NCBI GenBank assembly: GCA_964478515.1
Contig: CAYZIL010000010.1
Coordinates: 1 to 62,892 of the forward strand
Direction of reading: 5' to 3'
Source of the DNA: HGM13233 sp964478515
GTDB lineage: Bacteria; Bacillota; Clostridia; Oscillospirales; Ruminococcaceae
Length of the DNA stretch: 62,892 nt
The first letter of the stretch is position 1, and each line of letters starts with the position of its first letter. This document shows, piece after piece, positions 23,890-30,745 of this stretch. Made by a program: the position numbers and the translations under genes. The notes beneath the pieces were generated by a model. That model was given only the letters and a program-made list of their open reading frames with translations. It had not been told where the DNA came from and did no database searches.

Positions 23890-24561
23890 TCACATTATTT
23901 CGGCGTCGCGCCGGTGCTTTTTCAGGTATTCGCGCCGCTGCCGGTATTCCGGCATGACGGCGGCCAACTCGCGCCAAAACGCGGCGCTGTGGTCGTGGTG
24001 TTTTATATGGCAAAGCTCGTGGGCCACGACATAATCGACGTACTCCAGTGGAAAAAACAGCAGCCGCCAGTTTAGGTTTACGCTGCCGACGGCACTGCAG
24101 CTGCCCCAGCGAGTGCGCGCCGAGGACAGTCTTAGTGCGCTCGCACGCACGCCCAGCCGCGCGCCCCACAGTGCGCAGCGCTCCTCAAAAAGCCGCCGCG
24201 CCGTTTCGCGCAGCCACTTTTCCAGAACGGCGAGCGTGTCGCCGCCGCGCGGCAACAGCAATTCGTCGCCGGCAACGCGCGCTTTTTTTACGTCGGCGCC
24301 GCGCAGGCTCAGCGTGCGGCCGAGCAGCGGCAGCGTCTCGCCGTCGGCGCCGGTCAGTTTTGCCGGCAGCGGCCGCGCCGCGGCCTCGGCCCGGCGCGCC
24401 AGTATCCAGTCGCTTTTTTGTTCAATAAAGCGGCGTATCTGTGCGTCGGCGGCGTGAAGCGGCGCGCGCACGGTAAATTCGCCGCTGTCGCTGACGACCA
24501 GCGCGATTGTGCGCCGCCGGGTGCGGATTATTTTCTTCGGCTCAAGCAGCGCAGAGTTCAT
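23890..24561 (-). CDS. YgjP-like (SprT/M48-related) metallopeptidase, DUF45
   Basis: 223 residues. The zinc site is HELCHIKHHDHS (His-Glu-x-x-His with a downstream His), preceded by the family block SARTRWGSCSAVGSVNLNWRL and YVDYVVAHELCH. The N-terminal beta domain is also typical of the YgjP family, whose members are predicted metal-dependent proteases of unknown target. The start overlaps the CBS gene end by 4 bases (ATGA). Confidence 0.9.
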   Translation of the reverse strand: MNSALLEPKKIIRTRRRTIALVVSDSGEFTVRAPLHAADAQIRRFIEQKSDWILARRAEAAARPLPAKLTGADGETLPLLGRTLSLRGADVKKARVAGDELLLPRGGDTLAVLEKWLRETARRLFEERCALWGARLGVRASALRLSSARTRWGSCSAVGSVNLNWRLLFFPLEYVDYVVAHELCHIKHHDHSAAFWRELAAVMPEYRQRREYLKKHRRDAEIM

Positions 24562-25265
24562 TTCTCTTCACTTTGTGCGAGCGCGTCCCAGGGGGTGATA
24601 AGACCCAGTATCTTCTCGTTGGCGCGGCCGTTCGCGGTCACCAGCACCGCGGCCAGACGCTTGCCGTCGCAAAAAGAGCGCTCAAACAGCTCGCGCACGT
24701 CCTCAAACGCGGCGCTGTCGTCAATAAAATCATAATATTCGCTGGGGTGCTTGTCGAGCGGCAAAAATTCGCGCAGATCGCCGACTTTGGTTTGCTCGTC
24801 AATTACCGTTTGCGGCCGGCTCAAAGCGCAGCTGAACAGAACGCTCTCGCTGAGAATGCCTATCATTGAGCCGTTCTGCGTCACCGGCACGTTGGTGTAG
24901 CACTGTTTTTCCATTTGGCGCAGCACTGAAAACAGGTTTTCGGCGGCGTCGGCAAAGAGTATGCGCTCGCGCGGGACGGCGATATCGGCGGCGCGCAGCG
25001 GGTTTTCGACGCTGTCTATTATCTGTTTTAGTTTTTCGCCGAGCGCGTCGCTGGGCTCTACGGCGCTTTGCCCGTCGACAGTCGGGTTGTGGGAAAGCAG
25101 GTTGCGCACGTCGCGCGCGAGATTTAGCGTCTCGCGCCAGGGCTCGCCGTCGCGCGAGCGAATAAAGCCGCTCACGGAACTCTCGTCGCGTCTGCGCGGC
25201 CGGTGCGTTTCCAATACATTCTCAAGCTGCCGGTAAAGGTCGAGAAAATCGTCTGCTCTCATCAC
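24558..25265 (-). CDS. CBS-domain protein with N-terminal helical region
   Basis: 235 residues. The second half has two CBS motifs: ENPLRAADIAVPRERILFADAAENLF through YTNVPVTQNGSMIGILSESVLF (about 100-145), and the region around FLPLDKHPSEYYDFIDDSAAFEDV to LVTANGRANEKILGLITPWDAL (about 165-228). The first 90 residues are helical and charged. CBS pairs bind adenosyl nucleotides and usually regulate a partner. It opens the five-gene leftward operon with YgjP, serine hydrolase, isomerase and kinase. (Motif strings given in parts.). Confidence 0.8.
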   Translation of the reverse strand: MMRADDFLDLYRQLENVLETHRPRRRDESSVSGFIRSRDGEPWRETLNLARDVRNLLSHNPTVDGQSAVEPSDALGEKLKQIIDSVENPLRAADIAVPRERILFADAAENLFSVLRQMEKQCYTNVPVTQNGSMIGILSESVLFSCALSRPQTVIDEQTKVGDLREFLPLDKHPSEYYDFIDDSAAFEDVRELFERSFCDGKRLAAVLVTANGRANEKILGLITPWDALAQSEEK

Positions 25266-25399
25266 AAGCCTCCGTTAAATATGGAATAATTATATATTAA
25301 AGAGCGGCTGAGCGCAACGGTCTGCAGCGGCGGTTGACAGCGCTTGCAGTGTGAATTATAGTTGTTTTGAGATTGATGTTTGCAACGGAGGTAACTGCT

Positions 25400-25729
25400 A
25401 TGGCAACCAGTGAACAGTTTGCGCGCTATGTTGTCGACCAGCTCGGCGGCGAGCCGGCAGCGCGCTGCCGGAAGATGTTCGGCGATTACGGCGTGTACTG
25501 CGGCGGCAAATTCATCGGCTGTATCTGCGACGACCGGCTGTATGTAAAAATGACTCCCGCCGGACTCGACGCCGAGCCGCTGGTGCGCGTGGCGCCGCCC
25601 TACCCGGGCGCAAAGGAGCATTTTGCCGTCGATTTTATTGACGACGCCGCGCGACTGCGCCGCTTTGTTGAGGCAACGTGCACTCAGCTCGATATTCCCC
25701 AAAAAAGCCGCGGCCGGGCGGTAAAGTGA
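25400..25729 (+). CDS. TfoX N-terminal domain protein
   Basis: 109 residues. TfoX-N fold: FARYVVDQLGG, CRKMFGDYGVYCGGKFIGCI (the RKMFGxxGxYxxG signature), DDRLYVKMT and the C-terminal RFVEAT. In Bacillota these short proteins lack the C-terminal helix-hairpin domain of competence regulators and have no proven role. CGGAGG lies 8 bases before the ATG, so the 11 upstream codons are not used. It is divergent from the CBS operon. Confidence 0.88.
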   Translation: MATSEQFARYVVDQLGGEPAARCRKMFGDYGVYCGGKFIGCICDDRLYVKMTPAGLDAEPLVRVAPPYPGAKEHFAVDFIDDAARLRRFVEATCTQLDIPQKSRGRAVK

Positions 25730-25756
25730 GCCGTCGCCGCTGCCGCGGCGAACCGC

Positions 25757-25809
25757 TTTACAGCGGCAATCGGCTGTGTTATAATACTAATAAGAATCAT
25801 TACTAATAA
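25757..25809 (+). promoter_or_regulatory. Promoter of the NADH-rubredoxin oxidoreductase gene with a PerR-like box
   Basis: TTTACA (25757-25762), 17-base spacer, TATAAT (25780-25785). Over the -10, TTATAAT-A-CTAATAA (25779-25793) matches the PerR consensus TTATAATNATTATAA at 12 of 14 fixed positions. A direct repeat TACTAATAA occurs at 25785-25793 and 25801-25809, 16 bases apart. The AT-rich block contrasts with GC-rich coding sequence on both sides. PerR control is inference from the box. Confidence 0.65.
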
Positions 25810-25828
25810 TATTAGGTAGGAGGTCGCA

Positions 25829-27133
25829 ATGAAGCTGGTAAAATGCCTTGTTTGCGGCGCTGTGTTCGACGCGTCGCTGAAAGTCTGCCCCGTTTGCGGC
25901 GTCGGCAGTGAAAATTTTGTTCCGTATGAGGAACAAACGGACGGCGAGAGCGGCACGTCAACCAGCCGCAGGGTCGTTATACTCGGCGGCGGACCGGCCG
26001 CTTTTTACGCGGCGCGCGAATTGCGCGCGCGCGACACACTCTGCGAGCTGAGCATACTTGCCGAAGAGGAGCTGCTGCCCTACAACCGCCCCATGCTCAC
26101 TAAAGACATGTTCGGCGACTGGAGCGGTGACGCTCATGCCATAGAGCCGGCGTCCTGGTACGCCGAAAAGAATATTGACATCCGCACCGGCGCCCGGGTC
26201 AGCGCGCTTGACGTCGCCGCCAAAAAGGTGACGCTTGCCGACAATACGGCGCTGGATTACGACGTTTGCATTTATGCGTTGGGCGCGCATTGTTTTGTGC
26301 CGCCGATACCCGGTGCTCAATTGCCGGGGGTTTTTGCGGTGCGCTCGGCAAAGGACGTGCGCGCGCTGGCGCCGCGCGCCCGGGGCAAAGCGGTGGTGGT
26401 CGGCGGCGGCGTGCTGGGGCTTGAGAGCGCCTGGGAACTGAAAAAACGCGGCTGCGACGTGTGCGTTTTTGAGACGGCGCCGCGACTGATGGCCGGCAAG
26501 CTGGACGAGCAGACCTCAAGCATGCTCGCGCAGGCGGCCGCAAAAGCCGGTATAGATGTGTTTTGCGGCGTCAATGTAGAGCGGTTGTGCGGCAGCGACT
26601 CGCTCACCGCGGCGGTGCTCGCCGACACTCGCGAATTTCCCGCGCAGCTGGCAATAATCAGCACCGGCGTGCGCGCCAACAGCGAAATTGCGGCGGCCGC
26701 CGGGCTGAAAGTCAACCGCGGCGTGCTCGTTGACGAAAATATGCGCACCAGCGACGCGAACGTCTTTGCCTGCGGCGACTGCGCCGAGCTGGACGGCGTC
26801 TCGTACGGCGTCTGGCCCGAGGCTGCCGGCATGGGTGCCGCGGCCGGCGCCGCCGCTGCCGGGGCAAATGCACCCTACCGTCGCGCCGCGCCGGCAGTGA
26901 CTCTCAACGCTATGGGCACGGCGCTGTACAGTGCCGGAAATGTTGCGGCAAGCGATGTTCTTTTCGGCAAGCGCGGCGACGGAGTAATGGAAAAATTCTT
27001 TTTCGACGAAGGCCGTCTGTGCGGCGCGGCGCTCGTCGGCGATATTTCGCGGCTGGGATCCACGGCAGCGGCGCTGGCGGCCAAGGACGAGCGTGACGAC
27101 GTTGCGGCGCGCTTTGGTTTGACGCGCGAGTAA
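25829..27133 (+). CDS. Rubredoxin-like domain fused to NAD(P)H-rubredoxin/nitrite reductase-type flavoprotein
   Basis: 434 residues. The N-terminus is a short rubredoxin-like zinc-ribbon or iron site with C6-x2-C9 and C20-x2-C23, spaced as in the rubrerythrin tail, not the longer classical rubredoxin. It is followed by an FAD/NAD(P) reductase: FAD motif VVILGGGPAAFYAARELR (about 48-65), LLPYNRPMLTKD, NAD motif VVVGGGVLGLESAWELKK and the second FAD motif NVFACGDCAEL. Such enzymes feed electrons from NADH through rubredoxin to oxygen- and peroxide-scavenging proteins in anaerobes. AGGAGG precedes the ATG, and the promoter carries a PerR-like box that fits this role. Confidence 0.9.
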   Translation: MKLVKCLVCGAVFDASLKVCPVCGVGSENFVPYEEQTDGESGTSTSRRVVILGGGPAAFYAARELRARDTLCELSILAEEELLPYNRPMLTKDMFGDWSGDAHAIEPASWYAEKNIDIRTGARVSALDVAAKKVTLADNTALDYDVCIYALGAHCFVPPIPGAQLPGVFAVRSAKDVRALAPRARGKAVVVGGGVLGLESAWELKKRGCDVCVFETAPRLMAGKLDEQTSSMLAQAAAKAGIDVFCGVNVERLCGSDSLTAAVLADTREFPAQLAIISTGVRANSEIAAAAGLKVNRGVLVDENMRTSDANVFACGDCAELDGVSYGVWPEAAGMGAAAGAAAAGANAPYRRAAPAVTLNAMGTALYSAGNVAASDVLFGKRGDGVMEKFFFDEGRLCGAALVGDISRLGSTAAALAAKDERDDVAARFGLTRE

Positions 27134-27176
27134 AAAATCGCGCCGCCGATGCGTTGACGCCGGCTGAAATATATAA

Positions 27177-27211
27177 AACGCCCGCTCGGGACCGGTCCTG
27201 AGCGGGCGTTT
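27177..27211. terminator. Bidirectional terminator between convergent genes
   Basis: AAACGCCCGCTC (27177-27188) pairs with GAGCGGGCGTTT (27200-27211) across an 11-base loop. A-rich sequence before and T-rich after allow use in both directions, ending the oxidoreductase gene and the leftward XpaC-like gene. Confidence 0.8.
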
Positions 27212-27254
27212 GAGCTATGTAAAATGTCAGCTATGTGGGCCGTATTTAAGCGCG

Positions 27255-28049
27255 CTACTGTTCGTTGCGCTCGCCGGGCAGCGGCTGAGCGTCCAGCGCG
27301 TCGCCGGAATCCTTCTTTTCGTAATGTGAGCGGGAAAAATTGCTGCCGTCGTCGAGCAGCCCCTGCGAGCGAAAGAGGTTTTCCATCGTCATTATTTCGC
27401 TGGAAACGTCTATAAGCGTGGACTGCATGATATTTTCAAACATATTGCGGAAAGCGGCGCGCACGTCGTCGAGAGAGTCCTCAATTTTCATGCGCGTGCG
27501 CTCGACAGAGGCGGTCTCTATGCCGCGCCGCTGCAAGTCGGCATAGATGTCAAGCAGCTTGAGCGTCGTCGGCAAATAGTAGTTGGCAAAGCGGTTTATC
27601 ATCTGCCGCTTGCCGGCGTCGGCATTGTCCACGTTGGCGAATATCTGTCGGGTGAGATTTGCAATCTCGCGCACGTCGCGCGATACTTTTTCGTCGCGGA
27701 TATTGTCGTCGGCGCGGCGCAGTTTGTAAAGAAAGTCGCGCGCCTCGGCGCTCAAGTCGCTGTACTCCGAGGGCTGGCGCACGTTGAGCTGCGGCTGCTG
27801 CGGGGTTTGCGCGCGCTGTTGCGGCAGCGGCTGAACCGGAACCGGCTGTCCGGCGGCAGCGCCGCTTTTTTTTATTGTGGCGGCTATCCAGAAAAAGATG
27901 ACCGTTGCCATCAGCGCGAGCAGCACCATGATTATGGCGCCGAGCAGCGCCTGCCCCGTCATAAAAACGGCGGCGGCGACCATTATTGCGGTAATGGTAA
28001 GTCCGCATATGCCGAGAATGCGAAACAGCACCGTAAAAAATCGTTTCAA
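27255..28049 (-). CDS. XpaC-like 5-bromo-4-chloroindolyl phosphate hydrolysis family protein
   Basis: 264 residues from a TTG start at 28049, chosen because GGAGG lies about 9 bases upstream and no ATG is nearby. Two N-terminal hydrophobic helices (about 5-30 and 35-57) are followed by a Q/P-rich linker and a C-terminal cytoplasmic helical domain with RADDNIRDEKVSRDVREIAN, NYYLPTTLKLLDIYADLQ and MIEDSLDDVRAAF-like residues. That domain defines the XpaC family, usually paired with TelA, which is not adjacent here. The biochemical role is unsettled despite the name. It has its own promoter. Confidence 0.82.
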   Translation of the reverse strand: MKRFFTVLFRILGICGLTITAIMVAAAVFMTGQALLGAIIMVLLALMATVIFFWIAATIKKSGAAAGQPVPVQPLPQQRAQTPQQPQLNVRQPSEYSDLSAEARDFLYKLRRADDNIRDEKVSRDVREIANLTRQIFANVDNADAGKRQMINRFANYYLPTTLKLLDIYADLQRRGIETASVERTRMKIEDSLDDVRAAFRNMFENIMQSTLIDVSSEIMTMENLFRSQGLLDDGSNFSRSHYEKKDSGDALDAQPLPGERNEQ

Positions 28050-28088
28050 AAGCGGCGACCTCCGGCAGGGTTGAATTAAGTGCTTTTT

Positions 28089-28117
28089 ATTATATCTTAT
28101 CTCAATTTTCTTTTCAA
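28089..28117 (-). promoter_or_regulatory. Promoter of the XpaC-like gene
   Basis: On the minus strand: TTGAAA (28117-28112), 17-base spacer, TATAAT (28094-28089). The predicted start is about 30 bases before the TTG start codon. The divergent secreted-protein gene begins 65 bases the other way, and its own promoter is not clear. Confidence 0.75.
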
Positions 28118-28181
28118 CGCATTACCTTTGCCTTTTGCGCCGTATTATAGTAGAATGTTGCCATAATACCGAAAGGGCGCG

Positions 28182-29081
28182 ATGATTATGTTGCTGAAAA
28201 GACTTGCCGAATTGCTTATTATTGCTGTGGCTGTCATGCTTGCCGGGCGCGCTTACGAGCCGGTTCCGCTGTCGGAAAGACCGGCGACCGACGACGAGCA
28301 GCCGGTGGAGGTCGAACAGCAGGAGGAAAATTACGAGTTGGAGCTTGTCGAGGTGAACAACGCGGCGTTTTCGGCAATACTGCCGCGCGGCTGGGATGTC
28401 GACTACATCGGCGACCCGGAGCATTTCGGTTTTGTGTGCAGCGACCCGAGCGACCCCACGCGCTGTATTTTTTATTTTAATATTCTCGGACCTTTCAAAA
28501 CCAGCGCCGACGCAGACGCAGACGCAGACGGCGACAACCTGCCGGCGCTGGCGTCTGCGACGCCGGCGCTGTTATTCACGCTGTTTTCCGACATTGCCGA
28601 CAGCGCGGACATGAGCGAGCGGCTGGCGGAATTTCCGAGGCTCGACAATTTTCGCACCGTAGAAAGCGACGTGCACAACTCTCCGCTGATAATCGGCGCG
28701 TCGGCAATGGTGCGCGGCACGTTTGAGTGTGAAAACCAACTCTGCGACGGCCAGTTTTTCAGCGTGATCTCCAATTGGTCGCTCGACCGCACCGACACCG
28801 AGCTTGTGGCGCTGCAGACTGTCGGCATTACCGCGGCGGCGGCGGACTTTCCCTACTTGCGCGAACAATTAGCGGCGGCGCTCGCCTCTTTCAGCTTGTC
28901 CGACGAATATGCGGCAGATGTGGCGGCCGGTCTCGGCAACGCTTGTGCCGACTGCGCGCCCGACATGCAGACTCTTGCCGGTTACGACTATATTTTCAAT
29001 GACGGCTGGGAGATGCGCGACGTCACGCAGGACGAGCATATACTTGAGCTTGCCCGCCAAATGCAAGCGGACCAGGAATAG
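28182..29081 (+). CDS. Secreted or membrane-anchored protein of unknown function
   Basis: 299 residues. One N-terminal hydrophobic helix (about 3-21, no lipobox cysteine) acts as a signal or anchor, followed by an acidic stretch and a mixed alpha/beta domain with NAAFSAILPRGWDVDYIGDP and the aromatic-rich FGFVCSDPSDPTRCIFYFN. A short hexanucleotide repeat encodes ADADADADGD at about residue 109. Four to six Cys, some in pairs (CADC near 274), could form disulfides outside the cell. GAAAGG precedes the ATG. I do not recognise the family. It is directly upstream of ispE and may be cotranscribed. Confidence 0.72.
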   Translation: MIMLLKRLAELLIIAVAVMLAGRAYEPVPLSERPATDDEQPVEVEQQEENYELELVEVNNAAFSAILPRGWDVDYIGDPEHFGFVCSDPSDPTRCIFYFNILGPFKTSADADADADGDNLPALASATPALLFTLFSDIADSADMSERLAEFPRLDNFRTVESDVHNSPLIIGASAMVRGTFECENQLCDGQFFSVISNWSLDRTDTELVALQTVGITAAAADFPYLREQLAAALASFSLSDEYAADVAAGLGNACADCAPDMQTLAGYDYIFNDGWEMRDVTQDEHILELARQMQADQE

Positions 29082-29117
29082 TGCGCTGTGTGAGCGCCGT
29101 GTGCCGGGAGGAAACAT

Positions 29118-29984
29118 TTGAATTCTATCAGACTTGAGGCAAACGCAAAACTTAATTTAACGCTTGATATAACAGGGCGCCGCGAGGACGGCTACCATTT
29201 GATGGACATGGTGATGCTGTCCGTAAATCTTTTTGACACCGTGAGCATATCCAAAAACCAGCAGGGACTGTCGCTGTTTTCCAATTCGCGTTTTCTGCCG
29301 CGTGACGAGCGCAACGTTGCCGTCAAGGCAGCACAGCTTTTGGCACAGTACTGCGAGCGCGACACATTCAATGTGACAATACATATAAAAAAGAACATTC
29401 CGACACAGGCCGGCCTCGGCGGCGGGTCTGCCGACGCGGCGGCGACACTGCGCGGACTTAACGAACTGTTCGAGCTTGGCGTCAGCGAGCCGGAGCTGCT
29501 TAAATTGGCCGAGCGCGTCGGCGCCGACGTGCCGTTTTGTCTTACCGGAGGCTGCGCGCGCGTGCGCGGTATCGGCGAGCTTATTGAGCCGCTGCCGCTG
29601 CCGAACGACGTCTGGTTCGTAATAACAATGCCGCGCTGCGGCAGTTCGACGCGGGCGGTTTTTGAGCGCTACGACGCGGCGCAGGAACTGCGGCGGCCCG
29701 ACACCGCGGCGATGGTGCGAGCTGTGGAAAACGGCGCCGCGCGGGAAATAGGCGCGCTTTGCGGCAATGTTTTTGAGCAGCTGCAAGAGGGCGACGAGAC
29801 GCGCGAGCTGAAAAAAATGCTGCTCGAATGCGGGGCGCGGGGCGCCGCGCTGACCGGCAGCGGCGCGGCGGTGTTCGGCGTGTTTACAGACCAGGCCGAG
29901 GCTCGGCGCTGCCGCGCGCGGCTTTACCAAAAAGTTTTTCGCTGTTTTCTCGCCTCACCGCGGCCGCGGGGAATAAAATACTGA
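29118..29984 (+). CDS. ispE: 4-diphosphocytidyl-2-C-methyl-D-erythritol kinase
   Basis: 288 residues. The GHMP kinase that phosphorylates CDP-ME in the MEP pathway to isoprenoids. Signatures are the N-terminal ANAKLNLTLDITGRREDGYH, the ATP loop PTQAGLGGGSADAAATL (about 95-111) and the C-terminal GAALTGSGAAVFGVF. The start is TTG at 29118, favoured by GGGAGG about 7 bases before it; there is no upstream ATG in frame. spoIIR follows after 53 bases, occupied by a terminator hairpin. Confidence 0.95.
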   Translation: MNSIRLEANAKLNLTLDITGRREDGYHLMDMVMLSVNLFDTVSISKNQQGLSLFSNSRFLPRDERNVAVKAAQLLAQYCERDTFNVTIHIKKNIPTQAGLGGGSADAAATLRGLNELFELGVSEPELLKLAERVGADVPFCLTGGCARVRGIGELIEPLPLPNDVWFVITMPRCGSSTRAVFERYDAAQELRRPDTAAMVRAVENGAAREIGALCGNVFEQLQEGDETRELKKMLLECGARGAALTGSGAAVFGVFTDQAEARRCRARLYQKVFRCFLASPRPRGIKY

Positions 29985-29988
29985 AATT

Positions 29989-30037
29989 GAGCCCAGACTG
30001 TATGCGACGGCAGTTCAAATACAGGGGGCTCTTTTTT
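29989..30037 (+). terminator. Terminator-like hairpin abutting the spoIIR start codon
   Basis: GAGCCC (29989-29994) and CTGTAT (29998-30003) pair with ATACAG (30019-30024) and GGGCTC (30026-30031), followed by six T (30032-30037) and then immediately the spoIIR ATG. The spoIIR Shine-Dalgarno sequence AGGGGG lies in the 3' arm. It probably ends the ispE transcript and may also mask spoIIR translation. Confidence 0.75.
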
Positions 30038-30664
30038 ATGAAAAGGACAGAGATAATTATTATTGCGGTGCTGGCACTTTGTATTGGGACGATACTGTGG
30101 CACCGTCCCTTTGCCGAAAGCTGCACCGTTATTCGCGCGGGAACGCTGCGGCTGCATGTTGTGGCCAATTCCGACAGCGAGGCCGACCAGGCGGTGAAGC
30201 TGGCTGTGCGCGACGCGGTGCTTGAGCGCACGGCGGTGCTGGCAAACGGCGCCGTGAGCCGCGACGAGCTGGCCGCGCAGCTCGCACAGATGTTGCCCGA
30301 AATAGAGCAAACTGCCAGAGAAACGCTGGCGGCGGCGGGATTTGACTACGAGCCGCGCGCGTATTTGTGCGATATGTATTTCGACACCATGACCTATGGA
30401 GAGGCGACGCTGCCGGCGGGCATATACCGGGCGCTGCGCATAGAATTAGGCGAGGCGGGCGGCAAAAACTGGTGGTGCGTAATGTACCCGTCGCTGTGCG
30501 TGATGGCGGCCGGCGGGGAGCAGAGCGCTGTTGTCGGCGAGGTGTTCGACGAGGCCGAGAGTGAAATAATTCTCGGCGGCGAGCGCTTTCGCGTTCAGTT
30601 TTTACTTGAGGAATGGCTGTGCCGGTTGCAGGGCGACGCCCGACAAAACGAGCGTGCGGAATAA
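30038..30664 (+). CDS. spoIIR: Stage II sporulation protein R
   Basis: 208 residues. SpoIIR is made in the forespore under sigma-F, secreted across its membrane, and triggers the SpoIIGA protease in the mother cell to activate sigma-E. The N-terminal hydrophobic segment (about 5-21) matches an export signal. The family core RLHVVANSDSEADQAVKLAVRDAVLE and the Cys-containing CDMYFDTMTYGEATLPAGIYRALRI-type block (in parts) are present, with WWCVMYPSLC near the C-terminus. The ATG at 30038 directly follows a hairpin and T-run. This is the clearest marker that the organism forms, or descends from, endospore formers. Confidence 0.93.
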   Translation: MKRTEIIIIAVLALCIGTILWHRPFAESCTVIRAGTLRLHVVANSDSEADQAVKLAVRDAVLERTAVLANGAVSRDELAAQLAQMLPEIEQTARETLAAAGFDYEPRAYLCDMYFDTMTYGEATLPAGIYRALRIELGEAGGKNWWCVMYPSLCVMAAGGEQSAVVGEVFDEAESEIILGGERFRVQFLLEEWLCRLQGDARQNERAE

Positions 30665-30726
30665 TTGCAAATTGCGCGCTGTTAAGATAGAATTGAACCG
30701 TAGGGATTGACCCGCGGTTCTTTTTT
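30665..30726 (+). terminator. spoIIR terminator overlapping a candidate addB promoter
   Basis: GAACCG (30695-30700) pairs with CGGTTC (30715-30720), with a nested GGG/CCC, then TTTTTT. Upstream, TTGCAA (30665-30670), 17-base spacer and TAGAAT (30688-30693) could be the addB promoter. A transcript starting near 30700 would lack most of the 5' arm, so the hairpin would stop spoIIR read-through without stopping addB. Confidence 0.6.
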
Positions 30727-30745
30727 GTGAAAGGGAGACACGGCA

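Noticed and set aside
28089..28182. Promoter for the secreted-protein gene
   Set aside because: No -35/-10 pair with acceptable spacing was found rightward, so none is called.
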